DNA of 64,000 nt, taken from assembly GCF_022605725.1 (NCBI RefSeq), contig NC_065548.1, positions 4,249,644 through 4,313,643 on the forward strand, in the 5' to 3' direction. Under the pieces are notes generated by a model. It worked only from the letters and a program-made list of their open reading frames with translations. It searched no databases and was not told the DNA's origin. The stretch comes from Anthonomus grandis grandis. Its lineage: Eukaryota; Arthropoda; Insecta; Coleoptera; Curculionidae. The position numbers were made by a program, and so were the translations under genes. Shown here piece by piece: positions 1-11,800 of this stretch (the stretch's first letter is position 1; each line of letters opens with the position of its first letter).

Positions 1-1051
1 GGAAAGTTGCGGAAAACCCGAAAATATCTGCACCGAAGTTGGCAAAAAAAATTGAGAAATATTTACGAAAAACAGTTAATCCTCAGTCAGAAATTTTCTA
101 AAAAAAAAAAATATTCATAGTAGAGTGGCTCGAAGAAAACCTTGGATCAGTAAGGTAAATAAAATCAAGAGGTTAAGCTTTGCTGAAGAACACAGGGACA
201 AAGATTTTTTATTTTGGAAGGACGTAATTTTTACGGATGAGAGTAAATTTTGTATTTTCGGATCAGATGGACAACAACGGGTGTGGAGAAAGCCCAATGA
301 ATCTCTCAAAGAACAAAATCTACGAGCCGCAGTAAAGCACGGAGGTAGTTCAGTCATGGTCTGGGGGTGTATGTCAGCTACAGGTCCTGGAAATCTACAT
401 TTTATAGAGGGTGTAATGGATCAGAACATGTATTTGGACATACTTAAGCAGAATTTAAAGGCAAGCGCACGAAAATTCCGAATTGAAAAAAAATTATCTA
501 CCAGGACAATGATCCAAAGCATAAGGCACACTAAGTAAAGAATTGGTTGCTCCATAACTGTCTAAAAGTACTTGAAACTCCACCGCAAAGTCCAGATATT
601 AATGTCATTGAAAACTTATGGTCACATTTGAAAGTTGCTATAAGAAACCATGAAATTTCAAACAAAGAGCAATTAAAAGTAGTGATTCAAGAAGAAATAT
701 CACCCGAATATTGTGAAAAATTGGTGCGATCAATGCCCAATCGTTTGGCAGATGTTATAAAAAATAAAGGACTACCAACAAAATATAATTCTCTTTTTTA
801 TGTTTTTTTTTCCTGTATATTTTTAATGGTGTACGAGTTTCATTTTGAGTTGTAAAATCGAATGTAAATTTAATTTTCTCATTTTTCTTAAAACTTCTTT
901 TTGTGAAAAATATATTTTTACTTTTATTTTGTCTCTCAAAGTCCATCATATAAAATGTATTTATTATTTTTTTTTATGTAAGTAAAAAATATATTTTTGT
1001 AAACAAATAAATAAAATGTAAGGGGTGTACGAGTTTCATTTTGACTAACTG
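1..1051 (+). mobile_element. Right part of a Tc1 element with IR/DR-type end
   Basis: The element ends at 1051 with ...ACTG followed by TA (1052-1053). GTGTACGAGTTTCATTTTGA occurs at 1026-1045 within the terminal repeat and again at 830-849, about 195 bp inside. Such inner and outer direct repeats within a terminal repeat are known from Tc1 elements of the IR/DR type. The left end lies outside the window. Confidence 0.75.
125..780 (+). pseudogene. Tc1-like (DD34E) transposase, C-terminal two thirds, broken
   Basis: Reads ARRKPWISKVNKIKRL, then a VIFTDESKF catalytic Asp block and VMVWGCMS. The frame shifts inside an A-run near 486-493 and continues with QDNDPKH, a TAA inside the frame near 532, and PQSPDINVIENLW. 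The spacing between the second Asp and the Glu is 34 residues, as in Tc1. The N-terminal DNA-binding part would lie left of the window. Both lesions abolish a full-length product. Within the last wts intron, antisense to wts. Confidence 0.9.
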
Positions 1052-1689
1052 TATATACCCAATAAGATTCTTCTACTTATTTCTAGAATTTTAACAGAAT
1101 GTTCTATAAGTACAAATATAAACGAATATAAATCGATTAATTAGATAGATTAGATCAAGAATAATCCGACCAAGGCAGGGACCTAGTAAAACAACTTTGT
1201 TACCAATATTTTTAATTCGAGAAACCTCCGTTCATAATATGTCAGTAATTTTGAACATAATTGTAACATTTTACTAGGATATACTGTTTCTGAAGTAAAA
1301 ACTGCAAGTATATAATCATATCGATGTTTTGTTGTGTCAATATTTATGTTTTTAATCAGAAAAACTAAGTCCAATGATGATAAGTCATTTATTTTATGGA
1401 GAAAAGACTTCCTTTAAAAAATTATCTTCCTTATCAATAATATTAGGTATTAAGTATATTATATTCATGGATAAGGTGAAAGTAAGAAATCATGAAAGAC
1501 ATTAACATAATTTCTTCGTATAATTTGACAGTTTATTGATGCAAGATAATTGCGCGGCATTATTAACAAGTAAGTTGCATTTCAATATGTCTTCTTCTAC
1601 TTCCTATCTTCTACCATTAAATATAATCATAACTAGAAAAATTGGCAATACATAATATGAGATCAATATACAGGTTGGAGTATAGAAGA

Positions 1690-1985
1690 CTACACATAGG
1701 CATTATAAATGACAACACCACTTCTCGCTTAATTTCCAAACTGCGGTTAGAGTAAAAGAATTTTTAACAAATACGTTCCCTAGCCGCCTTATTAGTGGGA
1801 CTGGCAATATTAAATGCCCTCGAAGATGTCCCGATTTGTCTGCAAATGACTTATTTGTGGGGTTATCTTAAGGAGATTATTTATAAACATCATAATAATA
1901 GAACAAGGAATTTAGAGGAGTTGAGAAACAAAATTGTTGAATCTGCCAATTCTATTTTACCTCAAACTCTTTTATTTAAATAAAT
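1690..1985 (+). pseudogene. Degenerate mariner-type (DD41D-like) transposase fragment
   Basis: One frame reads VKEFLTNTFPSRLI then RRCPDLSAND; after a frameshift another reads LWGYLKEIIYKHHNN and NLEELRNKIVESANSI. Together they resemble the FPNRWIG ... RSPDLTPxDFFLWGYLK C-terminus of DD41D-type transposases. Only this end is visible. Confidence 0.7.
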
Positions 1986-2039
1986 AATTTGTTAGGCTTA
2001 TTATTTAGAGTTTTATTTTCTGTTTACATTCTCTTTTAT

Positions 2040-2640
2040 TAAGAGTATGCAATGCACAGCATAAAAAATTGTAATTACGAATCTATGCGGGTTTTACACT
2101 TTATATGTGTAGTGATCCATTCGCCAATCTGTATAGAGAAAACGCTTTTTTCTTAGAAAAATCATAACTTTTAAACGAAGTGTTTTGGTCGAGGGAAATT
2201 TGGCAATTTGTCTAACCAGTACACTTTATTGCAAACAAATTAAAAAAAAAAACACTTGTTGAAATATTGGATTTTGAAGAAAAATTGCATTTTCTGTCTT
2301 TTATGGAAATCATTTTTTTTATGGGAAATGGTAAATTGCCAATACAATAGTGGCAAAGTGTCATTCGTTGTGGTCATTTCGTAAATTCAACCGTCAAAAT
2401 ACATGCACTTTCGACAAAGTTATGCACATTTGAACAAAAAGGCATTGCTTCAGACGTAAAACATCGATATTTACTTCTGAAACAAAAATGGTCCAAAAAT
2501 ATTTTTTTTGCCTAAAAGAAAAAACACGTATCTAATAAAATAAACCAAGGAATGATATATTTTACCTTCATTGAAATGTAAAAATCATGTCCTAGGCCGT
2601 ATCGAATTGGAAGTAGCCTAATGTTTCTTAAAATATTATG
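2040..2640. other. Intron sequence without recognisable coding or element ends
   Basis: AT-rich. No open frame with family resemblance, no terminal repeats and no tail that I can identify. Confidence 0.4.
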
Positions 2641-2664
2641 TTAACATACAAACAAGGTTTTTAC

Positions 2665-2834
2665 CTGAATGTAAACTCGAAAAATCCGTGATAGAGCTTC
2701 GAGTTGTCGTTCAAATCGCTCGAATTCGAAGAGTCCATCGAGCGCAATCGATCCGGATCGATCGGATCGAAATTCGAGGTGTCCGTCGGGTTGTCGATTC
2801 GGGGTTTGTACGGTGCAGGCTGTCGTCGAAGGCC
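2665..2834 (-). CDS. wts: wts coding exon 15 (AGC C-terminal tail, hydrophobic motif)
   Basis: Encodes GLRRQPAPYKPRIDNPTD, SNFDPIDPDRLRSMDS and LYHGFFEFTF. The Thr in EFTF is the hydrophobic-motif phosphosite of LATS kinases. The exon ends AG then GTAAAA in phase 2, so a further exon is required; I found no RFFDD-coding match between 1 and 2660 on this strand. Confidence 0.96.
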
Positions 2835-5800
2835 CTTTAAAAAAAAAAAAAAATCAATTTTAAAAAGATTTGCAAGTTATATAGAGCCAAACGTAATGAA
2901 TATACTACCAACTTTAATTAGAAAAAATCAAAAAAATTCGGATTTTTCAATTAGGATTAAGCAGTTTTTGATGCAAAAATGTAGAATATTAGTTGCACTG
3001 TTGTAAATGCAGCTCTCGTATCCTGCGTTATGTATATAATTATAATTTTTTTTTTGTATAAGTATCATATAAGTGATTTTTGTTAATAAGTTACTGCTGG
3101 TTGACACGTATTTGTATAGATAGATATATAAAGTATCCAACAAAATTAAAACAACTTTTCAAATATTTGCATAAACTGTTTATATTGAACTCCCTACAAA
3201 ATGTTTTATAAAAATATGTTTGTTTACCAGGCTAGTTTTAGCATTGTATGAGAAACTGTGCAGTTGTCTCGTTTTTATTTAAAATATGTAAAAAATGATT
3301 GATTCCGATATATCTGGAAAAAAAGCAAATATGGATATCAATTATATTTGGAGTTCGAAAAGACTTTGTATGAAAAACTAATTAAAATTACCAAATCCAA
3401 GATAGGGTTACGGCCTTTAAGCGTGGTGGCAACACCCACTCAAAGACAAGGCCTTAGTGCTTGGGACGTCATCGATGTGGGCCACCGATTTTTAAAAGCC
3501 AAGGGATTTCATATGCTAATATCTCAATATTTGGCTTATTTTAAAAAATGCTAGGAATAGAATAGAGTTCAGGAAACATTCAAAGGTATGTTTTAGTTCT
3601 GATTGAATGTCAGGTTAAATATTATGGTGTAATATTAAATGCAGACTCCCAACTCCCCTACATCTGCGCCAAAATTCAACATATGTATTTAGGTAGGTAT
3701 TTATAATAATTTTTTTATACCATCAAGTAGTAAAAAATGCTATTATTATACACATAAATACATATATTGACTTTAAAAGCTTATCATACTCCAGTTCATG
3801 TAATTCTTTAATTGCAGAAAAAGAAGCACATTTTTTCTTCGAAGTGTCAAAATCAGGAAAATAAAATTTTTGGTCCGATTTAGAGTTAAGCCAATTATTA
3901 AATACACATTTAAGTAAGTGAACTGTGTCAAATAGGTAAAATAATGGTCTCTGATTATCTATGGGATGAGGATAAACAATGCTAAGTTGGTCTGCAGTTG
4001 AAAAATGACTCAAGGCTTTCCCGTTAATGGCATTATTATCACTTAGAACACAAAAAACTATGTACCCAATCTCCTCTAAATTTTCATTAATTGTCTTAAT
4101 AAAATTATGAAGTATGTCTAATGTAATTTTGGAGATGGGAGCTATGTGAACTACTTCCTTGAAGCTGGAACACACACTTGTAATCATAAAAGTAAATGCC
4201 GAGGAAGCTAGAGACTTATTATTGACTGATGTTCCAGTGATATTACCGCCTTTATAGTTCATGTAAGGGTCAATATGAGTGTCACAAAGGAGTGTCACAA
4301 ATCTCTCATGATCCTTTAGTAAACTAAACACATTTCGGGTATAAGTTAAAAACATTTTTTTTTCATCTATGTGGGGTTCGGTCATGTGTTTGCTACAAAT
4401 ACCCATTATAGTTTGAGAATGTGGTAAAATTAGGGATCCATAATCTCTTAAATACTTGTACGCATGAGGACTAATAGTATAGATTATAGAAGTCAAAATT
4501 ATTGTTCACAAATAAAATCTAAAGCATGCTCTATTTTGTTGTCTTCAATGTTTTTAAAACTTTTTAGTATGTTTGTCACAAAATCGAACACACGTTTCAT
4601 TTTATTTATATCACTTGATGGTTTGACATGATTGACAATTGTATTGCCAAGGGTATTGGTAGCAGTCTCGGTAGCAGTATTTGGATTTAAGTCACAGTCG
4701 GGGTTGTCATTATTGGTAACATTTTCCTCCAAAGGCAGGGTAATAATAGTAAGGTCTATTGCTTCAAGTATTGCATATAAATCATCTAAACTATGGGAAG
4801 TATATGGAGTTTTAAATTTTGATGTTAAAACACAAACTGGCTCGCTATATAAAAAAGTTTCAACATTTAAATTAAAATTAAAAACAATTGCCCAATTAAT
4901 GCATGGACCAGGTGTGTATTCAATTTTAAAAATTGTTAGCTTTTTGCTGTCTTGAGACTCATTGTGAGCAGTAAACCAATCTTTCGGTGGTTTAAAAGCA
5001 GAAAATTTTTCAATAAACTCAAACTTCAAAACTGTCACAATTATTTTGTTTCTCATGCTCGCCAAAGTCAATTTTGCTTAATTCAAGGGCTTTTGCTAAA
5101 TTCAACTCGTCAATATTTTTAAACCTTTCATCTTTACTTGGCCGTATTTTTATAGTTTTTGACAAATAAATAGAGCAATTTAAAAAAATAGATGGTGTAC
5201 AGTCTTCTTTTAGCCGTGGTTTTAGTAATTATATTGTAAAAATTTTACCTGTGTTGGAATCTTGAACTTGAGTACTCTTTATTGTACTACCTTCAGGAAA
5301 ATGAGCTTCACATACTTTGGTGTTGTTTGTGGGCTCAAAGTCATCTCTGTGTATGGCTTTTACCTATTTTCGCCTTAGATTTATATCCTTAAGAAAACCG
5401 AAGACCTGTCTTTAGGTCCGTTTTTATAGTTTCCGTTACAACCCGGAATACAACACTTTTGAGGCATATTTAAACTCTGGTATTAACTACAAGCCGAGGG
5501 AGGGATAGGAGAAAAACATTAAACACGAACTAAAGTATTAAAGTCTGATATAAACAAATAAAACCGCGGCGCCGCCCGGCCAGTGCGCCGGAGAACCGGG
5601 TTTTCCGAGGATTTTTCTAGTCCGAAAATACGATTTTGCGATTTAAAAGTACGCGAAGAGTTTACATAAATATAACATACGCGTTTCGCGGAAATAAACA
5701 GTTCCGATTTTAGATAAAAACACAAAAATGGGCTAATGTTTACTGCGGATCTCGTCAGAAATACCGGCAACCACAGAACATAAATATAAACAACCTAACC

Positions 5801-8800
5801 TCTCGTTTTATCAGGTGGCACAACTAGTAGATGCGCCGTTGTCAGATTTATATAGAAAGAACTCCTATTGGCAAGTAGCAAGGTATTAGATAATTTTAAT
5901 GATTTAATTTGAAATTGGAAGTTTAAATTATAAAAAGAGAAATAAGGATGCACTCTTTTTTTAACTAAATTGTAAAGTAAGAGCAGTTAACGATATAGAT
6001 TTAATTATATTAAGATAGTAATAGAGCATCCTATCGTTCACGGCAATCTGCAAAGTCTGGCAGCGTTGCAGGCAGTCTTCTGTGGACGAACAACGGCAGC
6101 GTCAATAGCTGAATTCACCCGAAAATCAACCCGAAGTGGCCCAAACGCGTGACGTCACGAGCAAAATTTTTTGGAGCGCTTTGTCCTTTTGTAGAGGTGT
6201 TATTGGTGGTGGTCGACCAAGAAAAACCACGAAAAACTTTGACAGGTACATTAAACGACTTAGGAGTATAAATGATCCAGGAATGTTTTTGACTCAGATT
6301 TTAGCCGCAGTCGGTGACGTAAAGGTGTCTTCAGGACTATTCAACGTCGTTTTGGATGGATTTCAGATTAGAACCCTTATTGTCTGAGACAAAATGGGGA
6401 CGCAATAATGTTACTTGCTAGGTTTCATCAAAACTGGACACGATTGGAAAAAGGTCCTTTTTTCTGATGAATCTAAATTTCTTATATTTTCAAATGACCC
6501 AAGACAATTTGTAAGACTTTCTGCAGGAAAAAGGCTTGACCCAAAGTACGTTGCTACTACTGTAAAACATCGTGGCGGCAATATCATGCTGGTTTTCGAC
6601 TTATGGAATAGGTCCTATTTAAAGAATTAGGGGCATAATGGACAGGTTCGCAAGGGCGTCGCCAGCCGGTAAGCTAGGGAGGGGCAGCATGAAAGAACTA
6701 AAGACAAAAAATAAAAATTATAATTAAAAAAAAAATAAAAACCGAACAAAATATTTACATGAAAATCAATTGAAACATAATCTTCTAGGGTTCTTTGAGA
6801 ATTGGTTAGTCACTTCGTTAACAAAATCGTCCAAGTTAAATTTAAAAATGTGTTGCCTGTGTACACTCATCATAGCGAGGCCATTGAGTCGAGTTTCAGA
6901 CATAGTGCTCCTCAACCAGGTTTTGATTCTCCTAAGGCTACTAAATGACCTTTCAACTGTAGAAGTCGTACAAGGTAATGCAACAAGGATCTGTAAAGCC
7001 TTCTTAATTTCAGGAAAGAAATCATCAGTTTCCTTGAGGATGTCCACAACACTCATTTTGACCGATTCTGGTTTTTCCTCCTATATTTTTTTTCCAAAGC
7101 TCTATCTCATTCTGGATATTTGTAACACCGTAAAAATGTTTAAATTCCTCGCAAGCCTCTTCAAGTTCTTCCAAAGAAATGTTTTTCATTTGCGCAGGAT
7201 GTAGTTTTGACAAAGTAAATGATGGTCTATTTGCTTCAAAAAAACCTTATTTCTAGGGAATTTATATTTGAGTCCAAATAAGGAATTGTTATGGACCTGC
7301 GTCAAAATTCTGAGGGGCCTTTTGATGGGTGGTTGCTACGGTGTTGTTGTCTTTCAGCAGCACGCGGTATTGATTTCATATCCAATCCAATTTTTTCCGC
7401 AATAACAGAAGCATCTTTGAAAATTTCTTCTGTTATTTTTTCGGGATTCTCACGGTGGTTTTTGATCAGTTTTAAAATACGACCAATATGCTGTGATGCC
7501 TGAACTGCATCCAAGGAGACTGATTGGAGCACGTTTACTGTTGGTTCTAAAAGAGCGGAATATTTGGCTATCAATTCAAGACTAAAAATAAACGAAACTT
7601 TGGAAGCTGCAGTATGGAGCTGATATGCATGTTTCCTTGTCGCAATATTGCCATCTCGAGACAGGGTTTCTAGTGCCTCCATTATATCACAAAAGTTCTC
7701 TTTAAAAACTCTGATGCTCTTGTATTTCTCGCTCCACCTTGTTTCGCACAGCTTGGAAATATTGGGTATTAATTTTCTTCTTAGAACCGATTCACGAAAA
7801 AATTTAATGATATCTTTGATGGCCCCAACTGTATTTCGGATCTCCGGCAGAGCCTTCAGATCATTGACTACTAGGTTGAGTTTATGTGACGAGCAATGAA
7901 AAAATAGTGCTTTCTTGTATTTTTTACGCAAAATAGCCTGAACGCCACCTTCTTTTCCAGACATCGTGGAACAACCATCGAATCCCAAACCAACGCATTT
8001 ATCTGGATCGAGATCCTCTTTGGTCAGGAATTCGTTTATTGCCGTGGCAATCGATTTAGCGTCCAACGCTGTAAGCTCAGCAAAATATCTTATGCCAACT
8101 AAGAGCTGTTCCTTTCCAAAGATATCCGCTGTTTCGTGTGCTAAAATGCTATATGCTTGCGATATCTTCACATTTTTGATGCAATCGGCCTTAATAACAT
8201 CTCCACAAATACTGATAATCTCATTCTGGATGTCAACCGATCGATAACTTGTATTTTACTTTCCATGCTCAAGATGGTTTTTTAAAATAGTGTCTCCTGC
8301 GTCAATTCGCATCTTATACTTCCAGAATTCCATCACCATAGCTTGCCCCCCTTAATGCTAGGTCGTGAGATCCGCAAAACGCAATGCAGGAAATAATCGA
8401 TCTTATAATTTTCCTGTTTTTTTCAAGACTTTCCTGAGAGCATTTGGTAATTTGCACATCTACTGGCACATTATCAAGAAAAGATTTAGCTGCTTCCAAT
8501 GCCGTCTTATGAAAGTGAGTATCTGCGTGTTTTCTGCAGTATTTATGAACATCTTTGAACTTACAAAACGGCCTTATAATGAACGAACCTAAAACACCTC
8601 TAACGGAGCTCAGATTAGGTGGAAATAGTGTACAGAATCTACAGAAGGCTCCTTTTTGTTGGCGGGAGTATGCTAACCATGGTAAGTACATTTCCAACCA
8701 GGAATTATTGAATTTTCTTTCAGATACTGGGCGTCTTTGGCAAAGTCGTACGTTTTCCGTAGTATCCGTAGGTTCTTGGCTCAAAGTGAGCGTAATCGTT

Positions 8801-11800
8801 TCAATTCGCTTTTTAGTTGCGAGCGCTTCGAGCCCCCGAAATGTAAATATGTATAGGTATAGTAAAGCCTTATCTTAGATTGAAGTTTCCTAATAGCCTA
8901 ATTATTAAGTGAAATTAGAAATTAATAAGTGATAAGTTACGAAATATACGTTTTCAAAAGTATAGTTTCAATTAGCCGGATGACTGGTTTAGCGTTAACC
9001 TCTAGGCCTCTAGGAGGGGGCAACTGCCCCCCCCCCCTTGCAGGTTCGAATATGTTAATATATTGGAAAGCATAATATACTAAGCAAGAAATTAATGTTT
9101 TAAAGTGGCCACCGCAATCGCCAGACCTAAATCTCATAGAAAATTTATGGGAAATAGTGAAAAACGTGTTCGTCAATCACAATTACATAATGCTGATGAT
9201 TTGTTGGAAGAAGTCCGTTTAGCGTGGAATTTCATAGATGAAGACACAATAAACAACCTGGTTGCGTCAATGCCGAAAAGATGCGATAAAGCCATTAGGA
9301 TAAAATATTAATTTTTGTAGTTCTGCGTACAGTTTAATTTGGAAAAAATATTACGTATTTTAATAATATAAAGATGATTGCATTAGAAATTAAATGTAAA
9401 TATTATATGTTACCTGTATATAAATTAAACTTTATTTGCCAATTAATTTAAAACATAAAAACCATGACATGCTACTTAGACCCAATAATTTAAAAAGTTG
9501 CTCTAATTTTGTCTGATACTGTATATAGAGTGATTTTCTTTTACACCTGTTTTAGTACTAAATTGTAGTGCCCCATGCAGGATTTCGTTTTTCTATGTGT
9601 ATGCTTTGCTATTTACTAATCTAACTTTATCTGATTTTAATTATCTATGTAGGTACATTTGTATTCACAGGATTCTTAATAAATAAATAAATAAATTAAT
9701 TTTCCTTTTTTCGGTACTAAAATAATGATGTAATTGAATAAACTACGCCAAAAATTAAGATTTTCCATTAGTAAAACCCATTTCAGAAGAAAATAAATCG
9801 AGTAACTCACCTTATCAAAATCGATCTCCTTAAAGAACGAATGGCTCTTAATTTCGTTCGCGTTCCTGCCCAGTCTCTTGTCGGCGCCGCAGCACAACTT
9901 CAAAATTAAATCGGTCGCTTCTTTCGTCAGATTCGCCTGTTTTGGTATTTGTAACGTCGTTTCCCAGTTTATAACCTAAAAGTTCATCAGAACTCTCGTT
10001 AACACTGTTTCTTTTTTCAATACTTACAGACCTAATATCACACGTTTTAATCCGGACTAAACTTTCTCTTATTTACACTTTTTGCCATGAATCGTACCTA
10101 CATAATATATTTTATCATCCAGGCAAATATTAAATTTCTAATCCGGCAAATATGATAATTTTGGGTCTCATTCCGACCCTTGACAAATAATTATAGGGTT
10201 TCGTTGCGGTCAAAAAATCAAAGGTACATGTTTAAGTGAACTACTCAAAGTGCGTCACCTTATATTGAGTTTCCGCGGGGGTGTTGGCCAAAAAGGGCGG
10301 CTGACCGACCAACATCTCGTACAAAATCACCCCGACGCTCCACCAATCGCACACGTGCGTGTATCCCGTCCGTTGCAGCACCTCCGGTGCGATGTAGTTC
10401 GGCGTGCCGACCAACGAATGCGCCAAACATCGTCTCTCGCGGTTTTTTCTTCGCTCTAAAGGTTTGGCGCACTTGCACTGCTCGTTTATGTCGTCTATCG
10501 GGTCCATCGAGTCTTGTCTACTATGGTCTGCTATAAGGAAACGGTGTGAAAGTTAAATTAAAGGAAATGTCGTGGCAACATTATATTATGAGGGTCAATA
10601 TAATTGAATAATTGAACTTCAAATTCAAATTGAAAATAAATTCATTCATCATATAATTTAGAATTATTTATATTCAGTATATTTATATGTTTTTTATTAC
10701 AAGATATTTTTTTTTGAGCATTTGAACATGTAATTGTATATACAGTGCATCCCAAAAGTTATGTCTAAATTCATTTATAATTCAGGGGTGTGTTCGAAAA
10801 ATAAACGGTCGGACCCGTCGATTTTTATTTCAAGTTGCGCATTTTTGTACGTGAAGTTTATATATTACATTGTTTATATTACAAGTTTATATTTATATAT
10901 ACAGGGTTGCTCAAAAATAAATTACGACCATCAACTTCTTTTTTTTCAAATGAAAGCACCTTTTTTTATTTCATCTTTGAATTTCGCGTGGAATTCTATG
11001 TATGTTTCATGCATCATGTCCTATACCGAAAGTCAACAGTTATCGAAAAAAAGACGATTCATGTAACAAATAAAAAAAGAACAAAAATTAAGTTAAATAT
11101 TCAAAATGGTTGCCATTCACGGCTTGACAATATCCAAGGCGATCAATAAAGTCTCGCTGCACATTTTCAATCATTTCCGGAGTTATGGCGCGCACTTCTC
11201 TGATAATTCTCTCTTTCAAGTCGTCTAGATTATTTGGCCTATTAACAAATACCTTCGACTTGAGGTATCCCCACAAAAAAAAGTCTATTGGTATTAGGTC
11301 AGGCGACCTAGCAGGCCATTCGATGGGTCCTCTCCTTCCTATCCACCGATTGGGAAAGGTTTCATCCAAAAATGTACGCACAGTGGCAGCGTAGTGCGGA
11401 GGAGCGCCATCTTGCTGGAAAATTAGTTCTTCGTCAGGATAGTCTGGGTCAAATTCAAAGAACTAATTCAAATTGAAGAAAATCGAGATACACTTGTCCC
11501 GTTAAAGTCTGTTCAAAGAAAAAGGGACCTATTACTCTTCCGCGCACTATTCCACACCACACATTTAGTTTTTGAGGGTACTGGGTGTTTACCTCCATCA
11601 TCAAATGCGGATTTTCTGTTGCCCAATAACGACAATTTTGTCTGTTCACACTACCATCCAAACAGAACGTGGCTTCATCGGAAAAAATAATGTTTGTTAC
11701 TAAATTATTATTTAGATTGCACATGTCTAAGTAAATTTATTAATCTAGTGTTGTGCGGATGCAGATAATTTTTGTCATTTTCAGCTAAATATAATGGTTG

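Larger units (their letters stand above)
6130..9311 (+). pseudogene. Tc1-like transposase split by a hAT insertion
   Basis: The left part (6200-6642) carries GRPRKTT, an HTH with VKVSSG, and VLFSDESKF, spread over shifted frames. The right part (9049-9311) reads EYVNILESII, then WPPQSPDLNLIENLWEIVK and SMPKRCDKAIRIKY. The two are interrupted by 6651-9040. Removing that element and one copy of the target duplication gives a continuous GIMDRFEYVNILESII. The segment holding the second catalytic Asp is deleted after 9080, so this copy was damaged independently of the insertion. Confidence 0.88.

Noticed and set aside
3348..3554. 68-codon plus-strand frame
   Set aside because: Contains coding-like residues but no motif or family I recognise, and no flanking element ends; not enough to call a gene.
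7291..8878. Plus-strand frames across the hAT element
   Set aside because: They mirror the minus-strand transposase and carry no domain of their own.
10250..10478. Alternative frames over wts exon 13
   Set aside because: The kinase frame matches LATS throughout; the others are shadows.
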